This document shows positions 32,426 through 45,400 of a stretch of 64,000 bases of DNA, one piece after another. Below the pieces are notes generated by a model. That model was not told the DNA's origin and did not search any database. It saw only the letters and a program-made list of their open reading frames with translations. Position 1 is the stretch's first letter, and each line of letters starts with the position of its first letter. This stretch comes from Romanomermis culicivorax. Lineage: Eukaryota; Nematoda; Enoplea; Mermithida; Mermithidae. A program made the translations under genes and the position numbers. Location: contig CAWUHX010000010.1 of assembly GCA_963922205.1 (NCBI GenBank), positions 2,170,001 through 2,234,000 on the forward strand, read 5' to 3'.

Positions 32426-33490
32426 TATTTTTTGGCCTTTTTTGGGAAAATTTCGACTTTTTTCCTACCCCCCCCCCCAAAATTTGGGATTTACCCCCCC
32501 CCCCAACTGGTCGGAGGTCTTACAGGTATGCCTGTAAGACTTGGCCAACCCACCCAAAATCATTCCCCCCCCCCATACCTGTAAGACCTCCGACCAGTTG
32601 GGGGGGGGGGGTAGGAAAAAGTCGAAATTTTTCCCAAAAAAGGCCAAAAAACAATAAACATACACTTTTTTGAAAATTTTTTCCAAACTGGGGGGGGGGG
32701 AAATGATTTTGGGTATAGGGTTGGCCGAGTTGGGGGGCGGGGTTCCCCACCCAACCCCCCCCCCCCAAGTACAGGTATGTTCCCCCCAACTCCCCCCCCA
32801 GTTTGGAAAAAAAAAATTTTCAAAAAAGTGTATATGTTTTTTGGCCTTTTTTGGGAAAAATTTCGACTTTTTCCTACCCCCCCCCCCCAACTGGTCGGAC
32901 TTCGGAGGTCTTACAGGTATGATTTGGAATGGCACAAAAAATTGAGCTTTTGTGCCAATTGGCACAAAATTTTTGACTAGTCAAACACCTGAATTGTTTT
33001 GAGCTTTAGATATTCCAGGGGCCTAATTTTTCGGCGCTTCGCGCGAGTCAATAAAACTAGCTTCTGGTTTTGGTCCAAAAAAGCATACCTGTACTTCATG
33101 CCTATACTTGGGGGGGGGGACCCCAACTTGGCCAACCATGTACCCCAAATTCATCCAACCCCCCGCCCAGTTTGGAAAAAATTAAAAAAATTGCAAAAAA
33201 GTGTATGTTTTTTGGGAAAAATTTTGACTTTTTTCTCACCCCCCCCCCAACTGATCGGAGGTCTTACAGGTATGCCCCAACTGGTCGGAGGTCTTACAGG
33301 TATGCCTGTACATGGGGGGGGGGGGTTGGGGGGACACCCCCCAACTCGGCCAACCATATACCCAACCCTCCCAACCCCCCCCCCCAGTTTGGAAAAAATT
33401 AAAAAATTTGCAAAAAAGTGTATGTTTTTGGCCCTTTTTAGGAAAAATTTCGACTTTTTTCGACCCCCTCCCCCCCAGACTTCGGATTCA
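32426..33490. mobile_element. Cluster of nested G/C-run MITEs
   Basis: At least four copies or partial copies. 32426-32530 is the right part of one truncated by the gap. An outer copy, about 32530-32920, is interrupted by a complete copy at 32574-32779 (CATACCTGTAAGACC to AAGTACAGGTATG); the break lies in a C-run with TTCCCCCC on both sides. 33088-33304 and 33305-33490 are two more copies, with CCCCAACTGGTCGGAGGTC duplicated at their junction. Frames are composition artefacts. Confidence 0.8.
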
Positions 33491-33582
33491 TAGATATGCC
33501 AACCAAAACATTATTTTCTTTCTCAAATATTATCAAAACAACACATCCTCACGAATATTAACTTTCCATTCCAAAATGTAAA

Positions 33583-33726
33583 ACAGATATTCGTAAAAAT
33601 TTTTTTACGCTTCGGGTTATACAACTTTGGAACAAGCTTCCTCAGTCTCTTATCACGTCGTCTAATGTAACATCCTTCATGCATCGTCTGAAAAATGTAG
33701 ACAAACAAACTTTACTGGGTAATTAA
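33583..33726 (+). pseudogene. C-terminus of a LINE reverse transcriptase (ORF2 remnant)
   Basis: 47 codons to a TAA, preceded in frame by PKC-K and an upstream stop at 33559. It contains TLRVIQLWNKLPQSLI and SFMHRLKNVD; the LWNxLPxSL motif followed by a SF...L helix is the standard carboxy end of Jockey/CR1-type non-LTR retrotransposon ORF2 proteins. The rest of the ORF is absent, as usual for 5'-truncated LINE copies. Confidence 0.8.
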
Positions 33727-33907
33727 TTAGGCGTCTGGGTCATGCGTTTTTTCCGCCTTCAGACGCCTGTATAGTCGATTATTACACTTCATTAATCCGT
33801 ATTACATTTTTTTCTCTATTAACTGTTTTTTGCTAACCGTTTTTTGTATTCTTTTTACAATCGACTATCGAATAAAATATTATTATATAAAAATATTATT
33901 ATTATTC
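33727..33907 (+). mobile_element. LINE 3' UTR and AT-rich tail
   Basis: Follows the ORF2 stop. It contains AGGCGTCTGGGTCATGCG with a facing CTTCAGACGCCT (33731 and 33757), a possible 3' hairpin, and ends in ATTATTATTATT-type simple repeat (33870-33907), typical for non-LTR element tails lacking poly(A). Confidence 0.6.
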
Positions 33908-33940
33908 TAGTGCGCGGTTAGAAAATGTCATTCTAATTAG

Positions 33941-35027
33941 TGCTTATAGGTTCCAATTATCAACATATCATCAATAAATATTTGATCCGGTATTGTTTTT
34001 TGACGAATCATATTGATGAAAACTAACATTTTTCTCGGTCATTTTCCCAAAATTTTTTTGCGATCTTCATAAGAATTTTGATTTTCCTGTGATTAAAACA
34101 TTTTAAGTGTAAGACAGTGTTAGAAATTCTTGAAGGTTGAAGGACCCAAATTCCTAGTTGTTTGCCTAGTTCTTGAATTTTAGTTTGTCCGACTAAAAAT
34201 TCATTAAATTCACTGAGAAATCAAACCTTCTGTCTGGGAAATAAAAGATAGAAAGATTCATTTTCCAGCGTTCTAGAATATTGAAATATAGAAAAAATTT
34301 TCGGCGCTACGCGCCGAACTAATTACTCTAGTCTAGTCATATTAACCTCTTCATTTGATCTCCAAAACTCAGAAAATTGGGTTTAAAACCTAAAACCGAC
34401 GCGAATCAAATAAAATACAAGGAAACTAATTTGCGATGGTTTTCCCGATAAATTTAAGCAAATTTACCTATTTTAGAGTGAGCAACCAAAAATTTATCTG
34501 TGCAACCAAAATTTTTCCCCAAGTTGCACATTGCAACCTGGCCTGTGCAGAAAAAACCCTGCCCCTACCCCCAACTTGGTCAACCCTGTACCCAAACCCC
34601 CCCAAGCGCGAAAAAATTGGGAAAAAAGTAGCTTTTCTGATCTTTGTAGGGAAATTTTTGATGTTTCGACTTTTTTGGGGGTTTTGACCCCCTCCTCAAA
34701 ATTTTGGAAATGTTGGGACCCCACCCCAACCCAACATTTTGGGTTTACCCTCCCCCTCAGCAAACCTGTATCCAGGATTTTCAAAAAAGGTAGGAATTCT
34801 CCAAAATTTTTTTAGAATCTACTGAACAAGAATTTTAATTCTTCAACGACCATAATTTGGACTAAAAATGTTTTAGTCACACATGGTGTCAAATTTTTTG
34901 TAAAGATCGCAAAAAAAATTTTTGCGGAAATAACCGAGAAAAATCTTTCTTTTCGTTGAATTCGCCGAAAAACAGCACAGGATCATACCTTTATCCATGA
35001 TATGTTGATAATTAAAAGCTATAAGCA
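33941..35027. mobile_element. Foldback element with ~200-bp inverted arms
   Basis: The left arm 33941 to about 34150 and right arm about 34810-35027 are reverse complements: TGCTTATAGGTTCCAATTAT pairs with ATAATTAAAAGCTATAAGCA, ATCAACATATCAT with ATGATATGTTGAT and TTTGCGATCTT with AAGATCGCAAA. No transposase. A GC hairpin (TTCGGCGCTACGCGCCGAA near 34300) and a diverged G/C-run MITE lie inside. A short target duplication is not obvious. Confidence 0.65.
34540..34775 (-). mobile_element. Diverged G/C-run MITE copy
   Basis: Has the family order (CCCCCAACTTGGTCAACCCTG, then GAAAAAATTGGG, GTTTCGACTTTTTTGGGGG, CAACATTTTGGGTTTACCC) but with weak ends (GCCTGTGCAG and CAAACCTGTA). Older than the other copies. 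Confidence 0.55.
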
Positions 35028-36390
35028 GGGCCGTGCGCAAGGGGGGGGCCGCCTTTAAGGGTAGTACTTGAAATATGCCGTGACCTTTTTTTTGCTCCCA
35101 GTTTTTCTGCAGAGGGGGTGTTGTAGTACTTTAACAACAAAACAGTTCTCAACTTACAAGAATGAATAATGCCCCTACTTTACGCTTTTTATGGTCAAAC
35201 ACCATTTACTATTTCAACCCCGTTTTTCCAGCTCTCAATCATGTAACTTGAATATACTAATTATAACGCAGACAATGGTCACACTTGGAAGATTGTTGTG
35301 TCAACTGATTCCTGCACATTTGAAGAATCGTACACAACATACTTTTGGAAACATTATTTGAACCAGCATCTTCAGTAGAATGAGCTTATTCCATCACTGA
35401 TAAGGGTTGGAACAGTGCTTCCAATTGAAAGTGCCGATGCTGAATGTGGCTATACTATTATTAATCCCATTAGATTATGAACCACGAGCTTGAAACCAGG
35501 TACCACTCTTGATCCACATCAACGGACCTCAACCAGGTACCACTCTTGATCCACATCAACGGAACTCAAACTCATAGCAGGAAAGTATGCCACAGCTTGG
35601 GTAACCATATGCGCACAGAAGACCCAACCCAAAAGCGGGGAAAAGGAAAGGAGAGCATGAAAAGGAATAATTTTAAGAACATAATGTTTTTCTTCCCAAG
35701 GGGCGATTTTTTGATTAATCACATATACATAAGTCATTATTTCATCTCCCAATTATATTTATAATGATTTCCTACGAGTAGTATATATTAATGTGCTGAT
35801 ATCCTTTCCTAAAAATCGCTGTGTATGGCATAGAAGTTGCATACTTTCCCATTATCATTTGCTCAGTAAATGTGTCAAAAAGACCAATGAGTAATTCCTC
35901 TCAAGCACACATTGTGCAATTTTTCTCGAATTACTATACCCTACTGAGGAGAGGATGAGGTCTACCAAAATTTTTTGCTATAGTGAGCTGTTTTTATGGG
36001 GGTAGTAAATGAATTTCCATATCTAAGACCGGGGTAATACCCCCCCCCCTCATGGGGTGCTCTGGGTTGGATGATAACGCAGATTAAACTCAAAAAAGTC
36101 TGATAGTGTTGAATGTTAAGTTTTGATCCTGTAAAATAGATAAACATGTGCTGAGTTCTTTCTTTTTTCTTTTCTCAAAGAATGAAGTCATTTTACGGGG
36201 AAGAGGTTGGTGGTTGGTGTGTGTAAAAAGGTCTAACCTACGTACGTGCTCTACAGCCTTTTAAAAATTGAAAAAGATTGGGCCATTAGTGGCTCGAGTA
36301 CGTAAACACTGGCATTTTTGTCTCTTTTTCCAACCTTTTTGTTCACTACGTCTTAATTAGTGCAATTAATAACTATTCCAAGGTGACGGC
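35028..36390. other. Intergenic region upstream of UBR5
   Basis: 35495-35568 is a 37-bp tandem duplication (ACCAGGTACCACTCTTGATC twice). 35990-36066 holds a fragment of the CAGAG MITE (GGGGTAATACCCCCC and CATGGGGTGCTCTG). 36180-36390 is the likely 5' leader/promoter region of UBR5; I see no clear TATA box. No other gene recognised. Confidence 0.45.
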
Positions 36391-36455
36391 ATGGTACAAT
36401 CGCTTCACTTACTTGCGAATTATGTTTATAATTTGGATCAAATTTATTCGAAAAG
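36391..36455 (+). CDS. UBR5: UBR5 exon 1 (start codon)
   Basis: ATG at 36391 opens 21 codons plus 2 nt, [12 protein letters not shown]..., ending AAAAG before GTAACT. The following exon completes Arg and gives [12 protein letters not shown], at the same distance from the start as in Drosophila Hyd, whose N-terminus also begins MV. The residues themselves are diverged, so the call rests on phase, donor and spacing. Confidence 0.6.
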
Positions 36456-39400
36456 GTAACTTCAATAACCAAAGCAATTCGAGGAAGTTAGATCGTCTTA
36501 GTCTTATTCACTTGTTTAGTATTGGGCAATGGCATAAGTGCTTGCCGGTTGAAGAGTCCACATTTTTGGTTGGCTGCCTGTTTTAAGCTGGAAATTTATG
36601 ACTTTTGCTATTCTTTCTAAATTTGATGGAAAATACCAAATTTCTAGCTGATTTTTCAGTTTTCTTGCTAGTCGACGGCATTATCTATGCAGCTGATTGA
36701 AAAACTCAACACATCACACGTTGACCAGCTGTTACATATCTTATTTATACGTTACATAGAGGAGTTAAATAGAAAATATAAATGTGATGATAATTTTTAG
36801 GCTGGAAGAAATTTCATCGAACTTGAATAAAGTCGGCTACGCATGCCCGCCCGTTCTCGCGCCCATCGCGAATATCGGTATCAAAGAAATCGCGGTTGGG
36901 CCTAATCACATCGCTTTCCTATTGGAGGTGACGATTCTTGGAATAACATAAAACTTCAAGAAATTTCCTCTGTGAAATGCTATACTTTATAGGATGGTCG
37001 CGTTTGTCGTGTATCGGTGAATATCTTTGGCGATCGCCTCGAGGCAGGACGTTCTACTTCGGAGAAAAGGTATGCTTTTGGAAAACCCTGGATTCACAAT
37101 GCAACATTGGGCGATGCAAATGCAATCCCAGGAAATTTCAAGTTGAAGTGTTTCGAATATTTATTTAGTTTCTTATACATCTATGGTTTTTACAGCGGAA
37201 AAGGCTTCGGTGTTGGTCAAACTCAATCATCACAGCCGAGCGGCACGGGCGCTGTTCAGTCGGGTAACATTGGAGGCGGCGGGACTTTAGGTGCCGGTCG
37301 CTCGTCGGGCGGTGGCTCATCGTCGTTTAGCAGCAAAGCAGCTAAAATTCGGCGCGTTATGCAGGTTCGAGATCGAATGCGCGGCGTTATAGCCAGCAGT
37401 AGACCGTTGATACCCGTTTCGGCCGTTCCCGAGGAATTGATCGTCCAAGCGCAAGTTGTTCTGCAAGGAAAATCGCGTGATGTCATCGTACGAGAATTGC
37501 AGAGGACGGTATACTTGTCTTAAAGTTCTACAAAAAACAATAACTGAAGTCATACGTTCAATTGACGAAATGCCATAAGAACACCCTCAGAAATTGTCGG
37601 TCATATTGCCAGCCAGATGGTGACCATCTCGAGATCTCCCAATCATGTATGGTTGAAACGAGCTGGCCATAGGAACCTCACCCTTTTGGTAGAAAAACCT
37701 AAAAATGTCAATTTTTTTGAGAATAGTAATTTTTGAACGAAGAACGGTCAAAGGTCGCTTTACCCCCCCTGGCCTCGGGGATTCGTTACGTGTATGACTG
37801 ATGCTATACGTGTACGACTGTATTTTAACTTTAATACTGGAACTTTTTTGAAGAATTTGGACGTGAATCAAGCTGTCAATAATTTATTAAGTCGTGACGA
37901 CGATGATGGTGACGATTTTGATGACGCTGCCGATTCCTACATGCCAGGTAATAAAAGTATTCTTAATTGATTAAATCACAAATACATATTGGTTTGGAAC
38001 ATGAAGAAGCACCTGAAATTAGACGTGGTGTTAGGGGAAGGATCCTCGAAAGAACTGATTCGAATTTTTTTCTCTGAGAACCCGTAGAAAACTTTTTTGT
38101 GTACATATCTGGTGAATCCAAGTTTTATTGGCAATTTCACTTTTTTCGACTGTATTATTCCGAAAATATTATTTTTTGCCGTTTATCCTACATAAAGCTG
38201 ACCACGCATAAAAGCTTTTTCCCTAGTCATTCTGGATGGGATCATCTTCCTTGTACCATTCTGCTTATAATTGATTTCCGTTTCTCGAGCGTTCCTATAA
38301 TGAATATACTTTTTGTTTAGAAGACCTCATTTCTTTACTGGATAGCGGTTTGCATGGGGATCAGCCTGTAATTATTGATCCGGACGCTGTTTACGGTGAT
38401 GAAGTCTGGGGTTATCCATCGTCAATTCGAAGACGGGCTATGGATAAAGGTACATTAGTGTATAAATTGCATGATAGTTGGATTTTCTTCTCGTTGTCCA
38501 TCTTCTTACTGAATATTGACACGACTAACTTTCTCTGGTAAATCACAAAAATCGTGACATAAAATTTTTCACGTAACGCTCATCAGAAGATTCGTAATTT
38601 TGGTACTGGTAAATCCATGACTTTGGCATGGTAGTACACCATTATTTTTTTTGTCTTCAGCATTTCATACGTGGGTCGGGTTCCAGAACGCACTAGCTAC
38701 TAATCATTTTCTCTCATTCGCTAAGGGTCTCCTTGAGTGCCGTCAACGAAATCAGCCGCTTTCATAAATTCTGGCAAAGCAACTGCGGATTTTTTTAGCG
38801 ATATTCACAACTAAAAAGATGTACCACGAATGTTCTTTACTTTCGCAATGTTTCTGAACACAGCTGGATTATTTTTGCCCAATATGGTTTCTTAATGATG
38901 ATAACTATCAAATCATGACGAAAACTGCAGACTATACATGTACGTCATGGAAATTTCTTTTGATGGGGATATGTCAGACCCGAATTTCTTAAAAAAAACA
39001 GTCAGAATTGATCAAACTACTTTAGAGCTTCGTTTTTAAAACAATTTTCAACAGAGGCCCTAAGGTCAGATTTTTCAGGTAGGGGGAAAATTGAAAATTT
39101 GCGGGGGTAGTGTAGCTAAATGTCCACTAAACATATCATTTTGTCTAAAAACTAGGCAACAAGTGCTCAATTTTTAAGACTTCAGATAGGGGTAATACCC
39201 TCCTCATACTCCTCCCTATGGGGCAGTCTGATTTTCAACATTTTTACATAAAGCTTGCAGGTCTTATGATCAAGTCTTCAGAGAACACGCAACTATTCTA
39301 AAATCATGTTTATTTTATGCGTAATATTTTGGTTTGCAACATTTATTTTGGAAAAATTATTTCTACATTTCATAGTATGAAAACCTAAAAAATGAAAATT

Positions 39401-42400
39401 TTTGAGGGGTCAGCTAGGATTCTGCAACGGGTCAGCTAGGGTTTTACCCGTGGTCAGGAACCCCCAAGATCATTTATGTTGTAGACTGTTGCTTCTGCAC
39501 TATACCATAAATCAACTTTTCCCTCATAATTTTTCAATAAATTTGACCACCTGATACGCTATTTTTGTGGGATGGTAAATGTTTTCTTAGACCGCTGGTA
39601 ATAGTAACACCCTTCATACCCTCTATGTTGTTGTCTGGTGTTGGTCATTAGGTTGGCCTAGATTTAGGAAGCTTGAAATTTTGCTTCAAAAGTCCAGAAA
39701 AATGTCCAAGAAATAGTTTTTGAAAATAAAAGAGATGTATGATTTTAGAAAGTTCTAACACTAAATTTTCCGGTGCAGTGCGCTGGTTTTCTACTTTCAT
39801 AAAAATTATTTTTTACACATCGACTCGTTAGCGACTTTTAGCTTTAATTTTAGACAGGATTTTGGAAATCCTGATGAAAACTGTAGACTATTCCTCGAGG
39901 TACGATTCACTGTACAGAAAAACAATTTTTACGAAATCATTGTTTCAAAAGTTCCACCACCCAATGTGCCATTTTTTCAGGTATAGTAGGCGTTCGTTTT
40001 TTGAGACCTTTGGTGGGGGTTAATAAACACAATACTCCTGGTTTCTTCTGGGTTAATTTAAATGGAAAAATTTGTTTATTTATTGAAGTTGAACGATTCC
40101 CCCCCCCCCCCCAATTTCATGAAATATGTAGGCTACAGTTCGTTTATCTCTTGTTAACGTTATGAAACATTTGTATTAACAGATAAATACGCCGATTCTG
40201 CCAGCAAGGATCAAGCGGCCTCGAAATCGCCAGCTGGTGGTTCATCTCAATCGCAAGCATCGAACCAAAGTAACACTCAACCGGCGATTTTAGGTGCTCA
40301 TTTGGATTTTTGGATGGAGAAAGACGAATCAATGCCTGCTAAATTTGATAAAATCGGCGCCATGTATTCCGAATTAGTCGCCGTCGGCCGCGACGGTAAA
40401 CTTTATCAATGGAAGTGGGAGTCAGTTAAACCGGCTCAAGTAAGAAAAATATGTAATATTTTTTCAACTAAAGTTCTATACTCAGGTCCGCACCCAGGAA
40501 TTTTTTTCAGGGGGGTTTCCAAATTTTTTAACATAGATGAAACTCGACCTGATGAGGTCGCGTAGTTTCTGAATGTCATGCTGAGAGGCTCAGAATGGCG
40601 CGCCTAAGAGCCTCATAGTGGGATCTGGAGCGATCCAGAATAAATCGACTTTTAGCTACTTTAGGCTCGAAGAATCTTCGAAAATAGTTGGTTAAAACAG
40701 ATAATTTAGACTACTCATTATCAAAATTTATTTTTGAGTTGGTACTAAACTATATGAATAAAATCATCTGTTTGAATTGAACGAAGCAGTTTACGTCTGT
40801 CATCTATCATTACATTCTGATGATGAAGCTGCGCAGATTTTTCCCATTTGGGAACCACATTTATCATGTATTTCTTGTTCCGGCGAGTAGCGCCGGAAAA
40901 ATTTTCGGGTTTTTACATTCTAAAATGCTGGAAAATGAATCTTTGTAACAAACATTCCTTGAATAGAAGCTCTAAATTTACAGTCTAGAATGATGTCTTC
41001 AATCTTCATCGTTTATAAATGCAATGGTTCACGTTGAAAACGTTTGAAATGTTCCAAGCCAGCGAGAAGAAAAAAATCAGAGGATTGGTCATAAATCTCA
41101 ATTTTCGGCAAAATACTGACTCTTAACGAAATTATAAATCATGACTGGCGCGAAGCGCCCGTAAATTGGCATTCTGGCCTTCTAAAGTTCACAAAAATGC
41201 ACTTTTTCGGTTGAAGCTGCATTATCAGACAGGCTAAAAATTTTTTGTTCGGTTCCATTTCAATTCCCCCCATTCCCCTAGTTACGGGCCTGTCTATACT
41301 TATACTATATTTTGAAGTGTGGATGGTTGGTATTTTTCTGGAAACTCTCAGTATATTAAATATCTGCTACGCTCCTGTTTTTTTAATCGTTATCCGAGAA
41401 AAACTGCCGCCTTCAGGATTTTCATCAAATCCTTTATGATACATACTTCACTGCAGTTCCATGCATATCCGTTGTTGATAATGATGAATGACTCATGTGT
41501 AGAGTTTTATATCATGCGTCACCTTTTTATTAAATAAGCTTTCTCGATTATCGATTGCTTGAATATTTTAGGACCCCAAGCATCCGAAAATGGAAAAACT
41601 TAATCTGAAAGAGGAAATTTTATGTAAATTGTCTTGTTCTCTATTGCGTACGACTCTGGCCACCGTGCAAGGAAAATTATGTTCGTTTGTTGACGAATCA
41701 GTTGGACCCGACGTTGCTAATTTACTTGACGTTCCACTTTTTGATTTATCCACCAATTTCGTTGCGAACGAAGGCTCGATTCCTGCCGGCCAAAGTTGTA
41801 TTCAAGATGTTTGCTCGAGTCATTACGTGTCTTGCGTTAAAACGAAAAATAATAACGTTTATTGGTGGTAAGTGATTAATTTTATTGTTTATCAAAAGAG
41901 CAAACTTCACGTACATTTTTTGTGTCGTATACGTATAAAAAGCTTGTTTCGTTCGTTGAGTCAACAAATTTTACTTTTTATAATCCTTTAATAAGATTTT
42001 TTCCTACTCTGTGTTCAGAATATACATACAGTCACTATACCTAATGCTTTAGCGGTATTAATTTTCACAGGGGTACAATACCTTTCAATGAAAGACGTAA
42101 GTTATGGGAGCGGACCAAGTGCAAGTCCAAAAAATATTTGAATTTCGACACAAGTGATATCGCCGTTGGCGCTGTCGTAAGTTTTGGCGACTTGTGAAAC
42201 TTTTGGATGCTCCTATCGATTAATTTATGTATATGTAGGTTCGTTTGAAAACCAACCCGCTGTATCAAGCTGGTTCGGTTGCGTTAACCACCATCAACGG
42301 GTATCCTCAGCTGGGAGTACTTATGGAATCTGCCTGGACGTTATCCGAAACTTGCCGTTTCCAGATTATCAAAGATCCAAATACGTTACCGTGAGTTTTT

Positions 42401-45400
42401 CAGGGGAGAAAATTTTTTGTTCATGCATATTGAGTTAGTATACGCTAGCTTAAATTCTGAATCATTCAGTCGATTAAGTAATTATCTTGTTTCGATGTGA
42501 ATGAATCGTCACTGCTGTAGTTTTCTGTGGGGAATTTTAAGAAAATTCAAACTTTTGAAATGAGTCAATCGTCACTGCTGAAGTTGCTTGTAATTTTGGA
42601 AATTCAGAAATATTAAGTTTCCTAGCGTTTCGTGATCGTGGTGAGACGTATCCATAAACAATGTTTGAATTGCGTTATCTATTAAGGCCCGGAACCCTCA
42701 AAACGTTCGAACATGCAATCATTCCCGACACCGTGGATTCTTTGCAGTCAGCTAGAAGTACGTCACCCAAAAATATCAATGCAGACATATGCAAAATCAG
42801 TAAAATTTGTGCAAATTATAGCTAGCGGAAGAAAAAGACAGGCTGGTGCTGTATTCCGCGACGATTCCTCGCAGCAAACAAATTACAAAGAAGAAGCTTG
42901 GAATTTATCGGACGTAGTTTTCGTCGAGGATAACTTGTCTACTGTAAACGGCACCGTAGTAAAAGTATGTAGATTGTAATATTTTACTCAAAGCCTGCCG
43001 CAGCGGTTAATTTGAGTTTAGTAGTATAAAAACTGCGAATTTCATCGCCACAACCATCTTTTTTTTGAAAATCAATTTAATTTTTACAAAAATGGAATGA
43101 TTTATATTGGAGTTATTGTAACTGAACTTTCCTAGAGTCGTTATCTCAGACTACTTTTATGAGTGTGATTTCTGACTCAAAATTATTTATACTGTATAAT
43201 GTACAGGCACTCATATCTAATTTATTCCATTAGTTTTTGAACGTTATCCGTTTTCAGGTCGACGGGCCTTACTGCGGCGTAGTTTTTCCGGATAACGAAG
43301 GGAAACTGATAACAGATCCACAGAAAATAATCTCCAATTGCAGATTATTCAGGAAAGAGGATTTAGTGGCGGTAAGTTATGCCGCATTAAATGCAATAAG
43401 ACAGATTCGAAGTGTGAGAACTCTCAGTTATGGGTTATGTAATGTTACCTTTGAGTGATAGTGACTTCAATTTTTACATTAGCGTGGAAATACATTAATT
43501 GTTATCACTATATTAATAAACATTGTAGTAAAGAATTTCAGCATGTTTATTGTTTGTTTTCTTTCAGGTAACAAAATCTGCATCCGGTATTAACAAAAGT
43601 CCCGAAACATTGCAAAAAGAGCCGAAAGTCATACCACTTAATCAAAAAGAAAAAATTCTAGACGTCGCCCTGACTAATAACGGTAAACACTATCTTCTCA
43701 TGAAACGTTATTTTTTATCGTATAATTTTATTTTTAGCTCTGCTCGTCCTACATGCTCGTCAAAATAAAATAGTTTTGTGCCGCTTGACCTTTAGCGGAA
43801 AAGTTCTTGAAGAACATACAATTTCGAACAACTCGGACCTATATTTGGGCGTTGGGAATCAAACGAAATCGAAACTGCTGAATAATTATGGAGAAGTATA
43901 GAATTGGTGCTTTTGCTGGAGGCTTCCTGAGTGACGCCTGATGTGTTCCACCACTAGCTAATTTCGGGGTAGGTGTGACTATCCCGACCAGGGCTCAACA
44001 AAAATGGCCGGGTTCGGAACCCGTGGATTGGCAGAAACATCAATGCTAAGTTTGGAATGTTGTGATGTTACCATATAACATATTTGGGTGTATGTACATG
44101 ACAAGCTGCTCCATAGTAAAGGGTATGAGGGGGTATTACCCCGAATCGAAGTCCTTAAGTCGCTGGGTGCCTGATTTTGGGACCAAATGGCATTTTTACT
44201 GGACATTTATAGCTTCTGTACCTCCTCAAATTTTTAATTTTACCCCTACCTGGAAATCTGATCCTGCGGACCTGTGGTAGGCTGGAACAGACTACTCCAT
44301 GGGGAGGGGTATGAGGTGGGTATTACCCCTGACTAAAGTCCTAAAAATTGATCACTAGTTGCCTAATTTTGAGACAAAATGTTGTGTTTAGTGGACATTT
44401 ATAGCTATACACTACCCCCGCAAATTCTCAACTTTACCCCTACCTGAAAAATCTGACCTTGGGGACCTCTGGCCTGGAACCTTATTTTCGTCTTGAAAGT
44501 CTATCGCGGTCAGAAAAAAATGAACTCGATAATTTGAAAACAGAATTATCCACAAAAAATTCGTTCTTCTTTTAAAAATGCGTGTTTCTTGAATAACATT
44601 TATTTTGCCTATTTTTTTAGGACCACATTTTGGTTATATTGGACGGTAATGGCTGTGTTTATCCCAGCGCCAGAGATTCGCAGACGTGTGGGTTCAAACA
44701 GTTTGGACCTTACGAATTGCCGCGTCTGTCGGCATTGGGCTTAGGCGTCCATCCGATGAAAAATTCTAGCTGTTCGGCTAGAAAAAATCGTGTCATTTTG
44801 ACAGCCTTCAACTTCGCCGTAAGTAGCGTTGCTATACTATACTATGTTATTGTAGTTGTTTTATTGTTGTTTGAGCTCCTTAGAGCGTTTTAGATTAATG
44901 AGTAGATCACAGGTTCATTTTTCCATTTTGAATTTTCTTTATGGCATTATGCGAAAAATGCTTTTCTTCAAAAGTTTTGGATCGTCTGACTCCGAGGCTA
45001 TAAAAAATATTTTTTCTTGAACATAAGATATGCATAAAAGGCAGTCGAGAGATCGTTTTTTAAAATTTACCAATGTAGAAATTTCTGGAATCGTGAACGC
45101 GAATGCTAATTGAAGATTTTCAAAGAGACTGTTGCATATATTGACTTACAGCGATCGACTTCAATCCGATTCTGAAATATTTTGTTTGCAGCCATCTCCA
45201 CTCATTGAACATGTTCTGCATTGCGATTACGATTCCGTGAATCAATATTTGCATGATATGGAAAGAACAAAAAGTAACTTACGGGTTTTTACAGCTGGTT
45301 TCTAAGTATTGTAATACTTCTCATTCGATTCTCACCCGTTAGATATCGACCGTGCGCAACAAGAAATTGTCGAAACGCGTCTAGACAACAACCAAAATAT

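Noticed and set aside
32036-33490. Many frames on both strands with repeated Pro/Gly runs (PPPP, GGGG)
   Set aside because: These are translations of MITE G/C runs and, in part, of the N gap.
43550-43768. Read-through of UBR5 exon 14 into the following intron
   Set aside because: A 55-bp GT-AG intron gives a far better match to the conserved UBR5 sequence than the unspliced frame.
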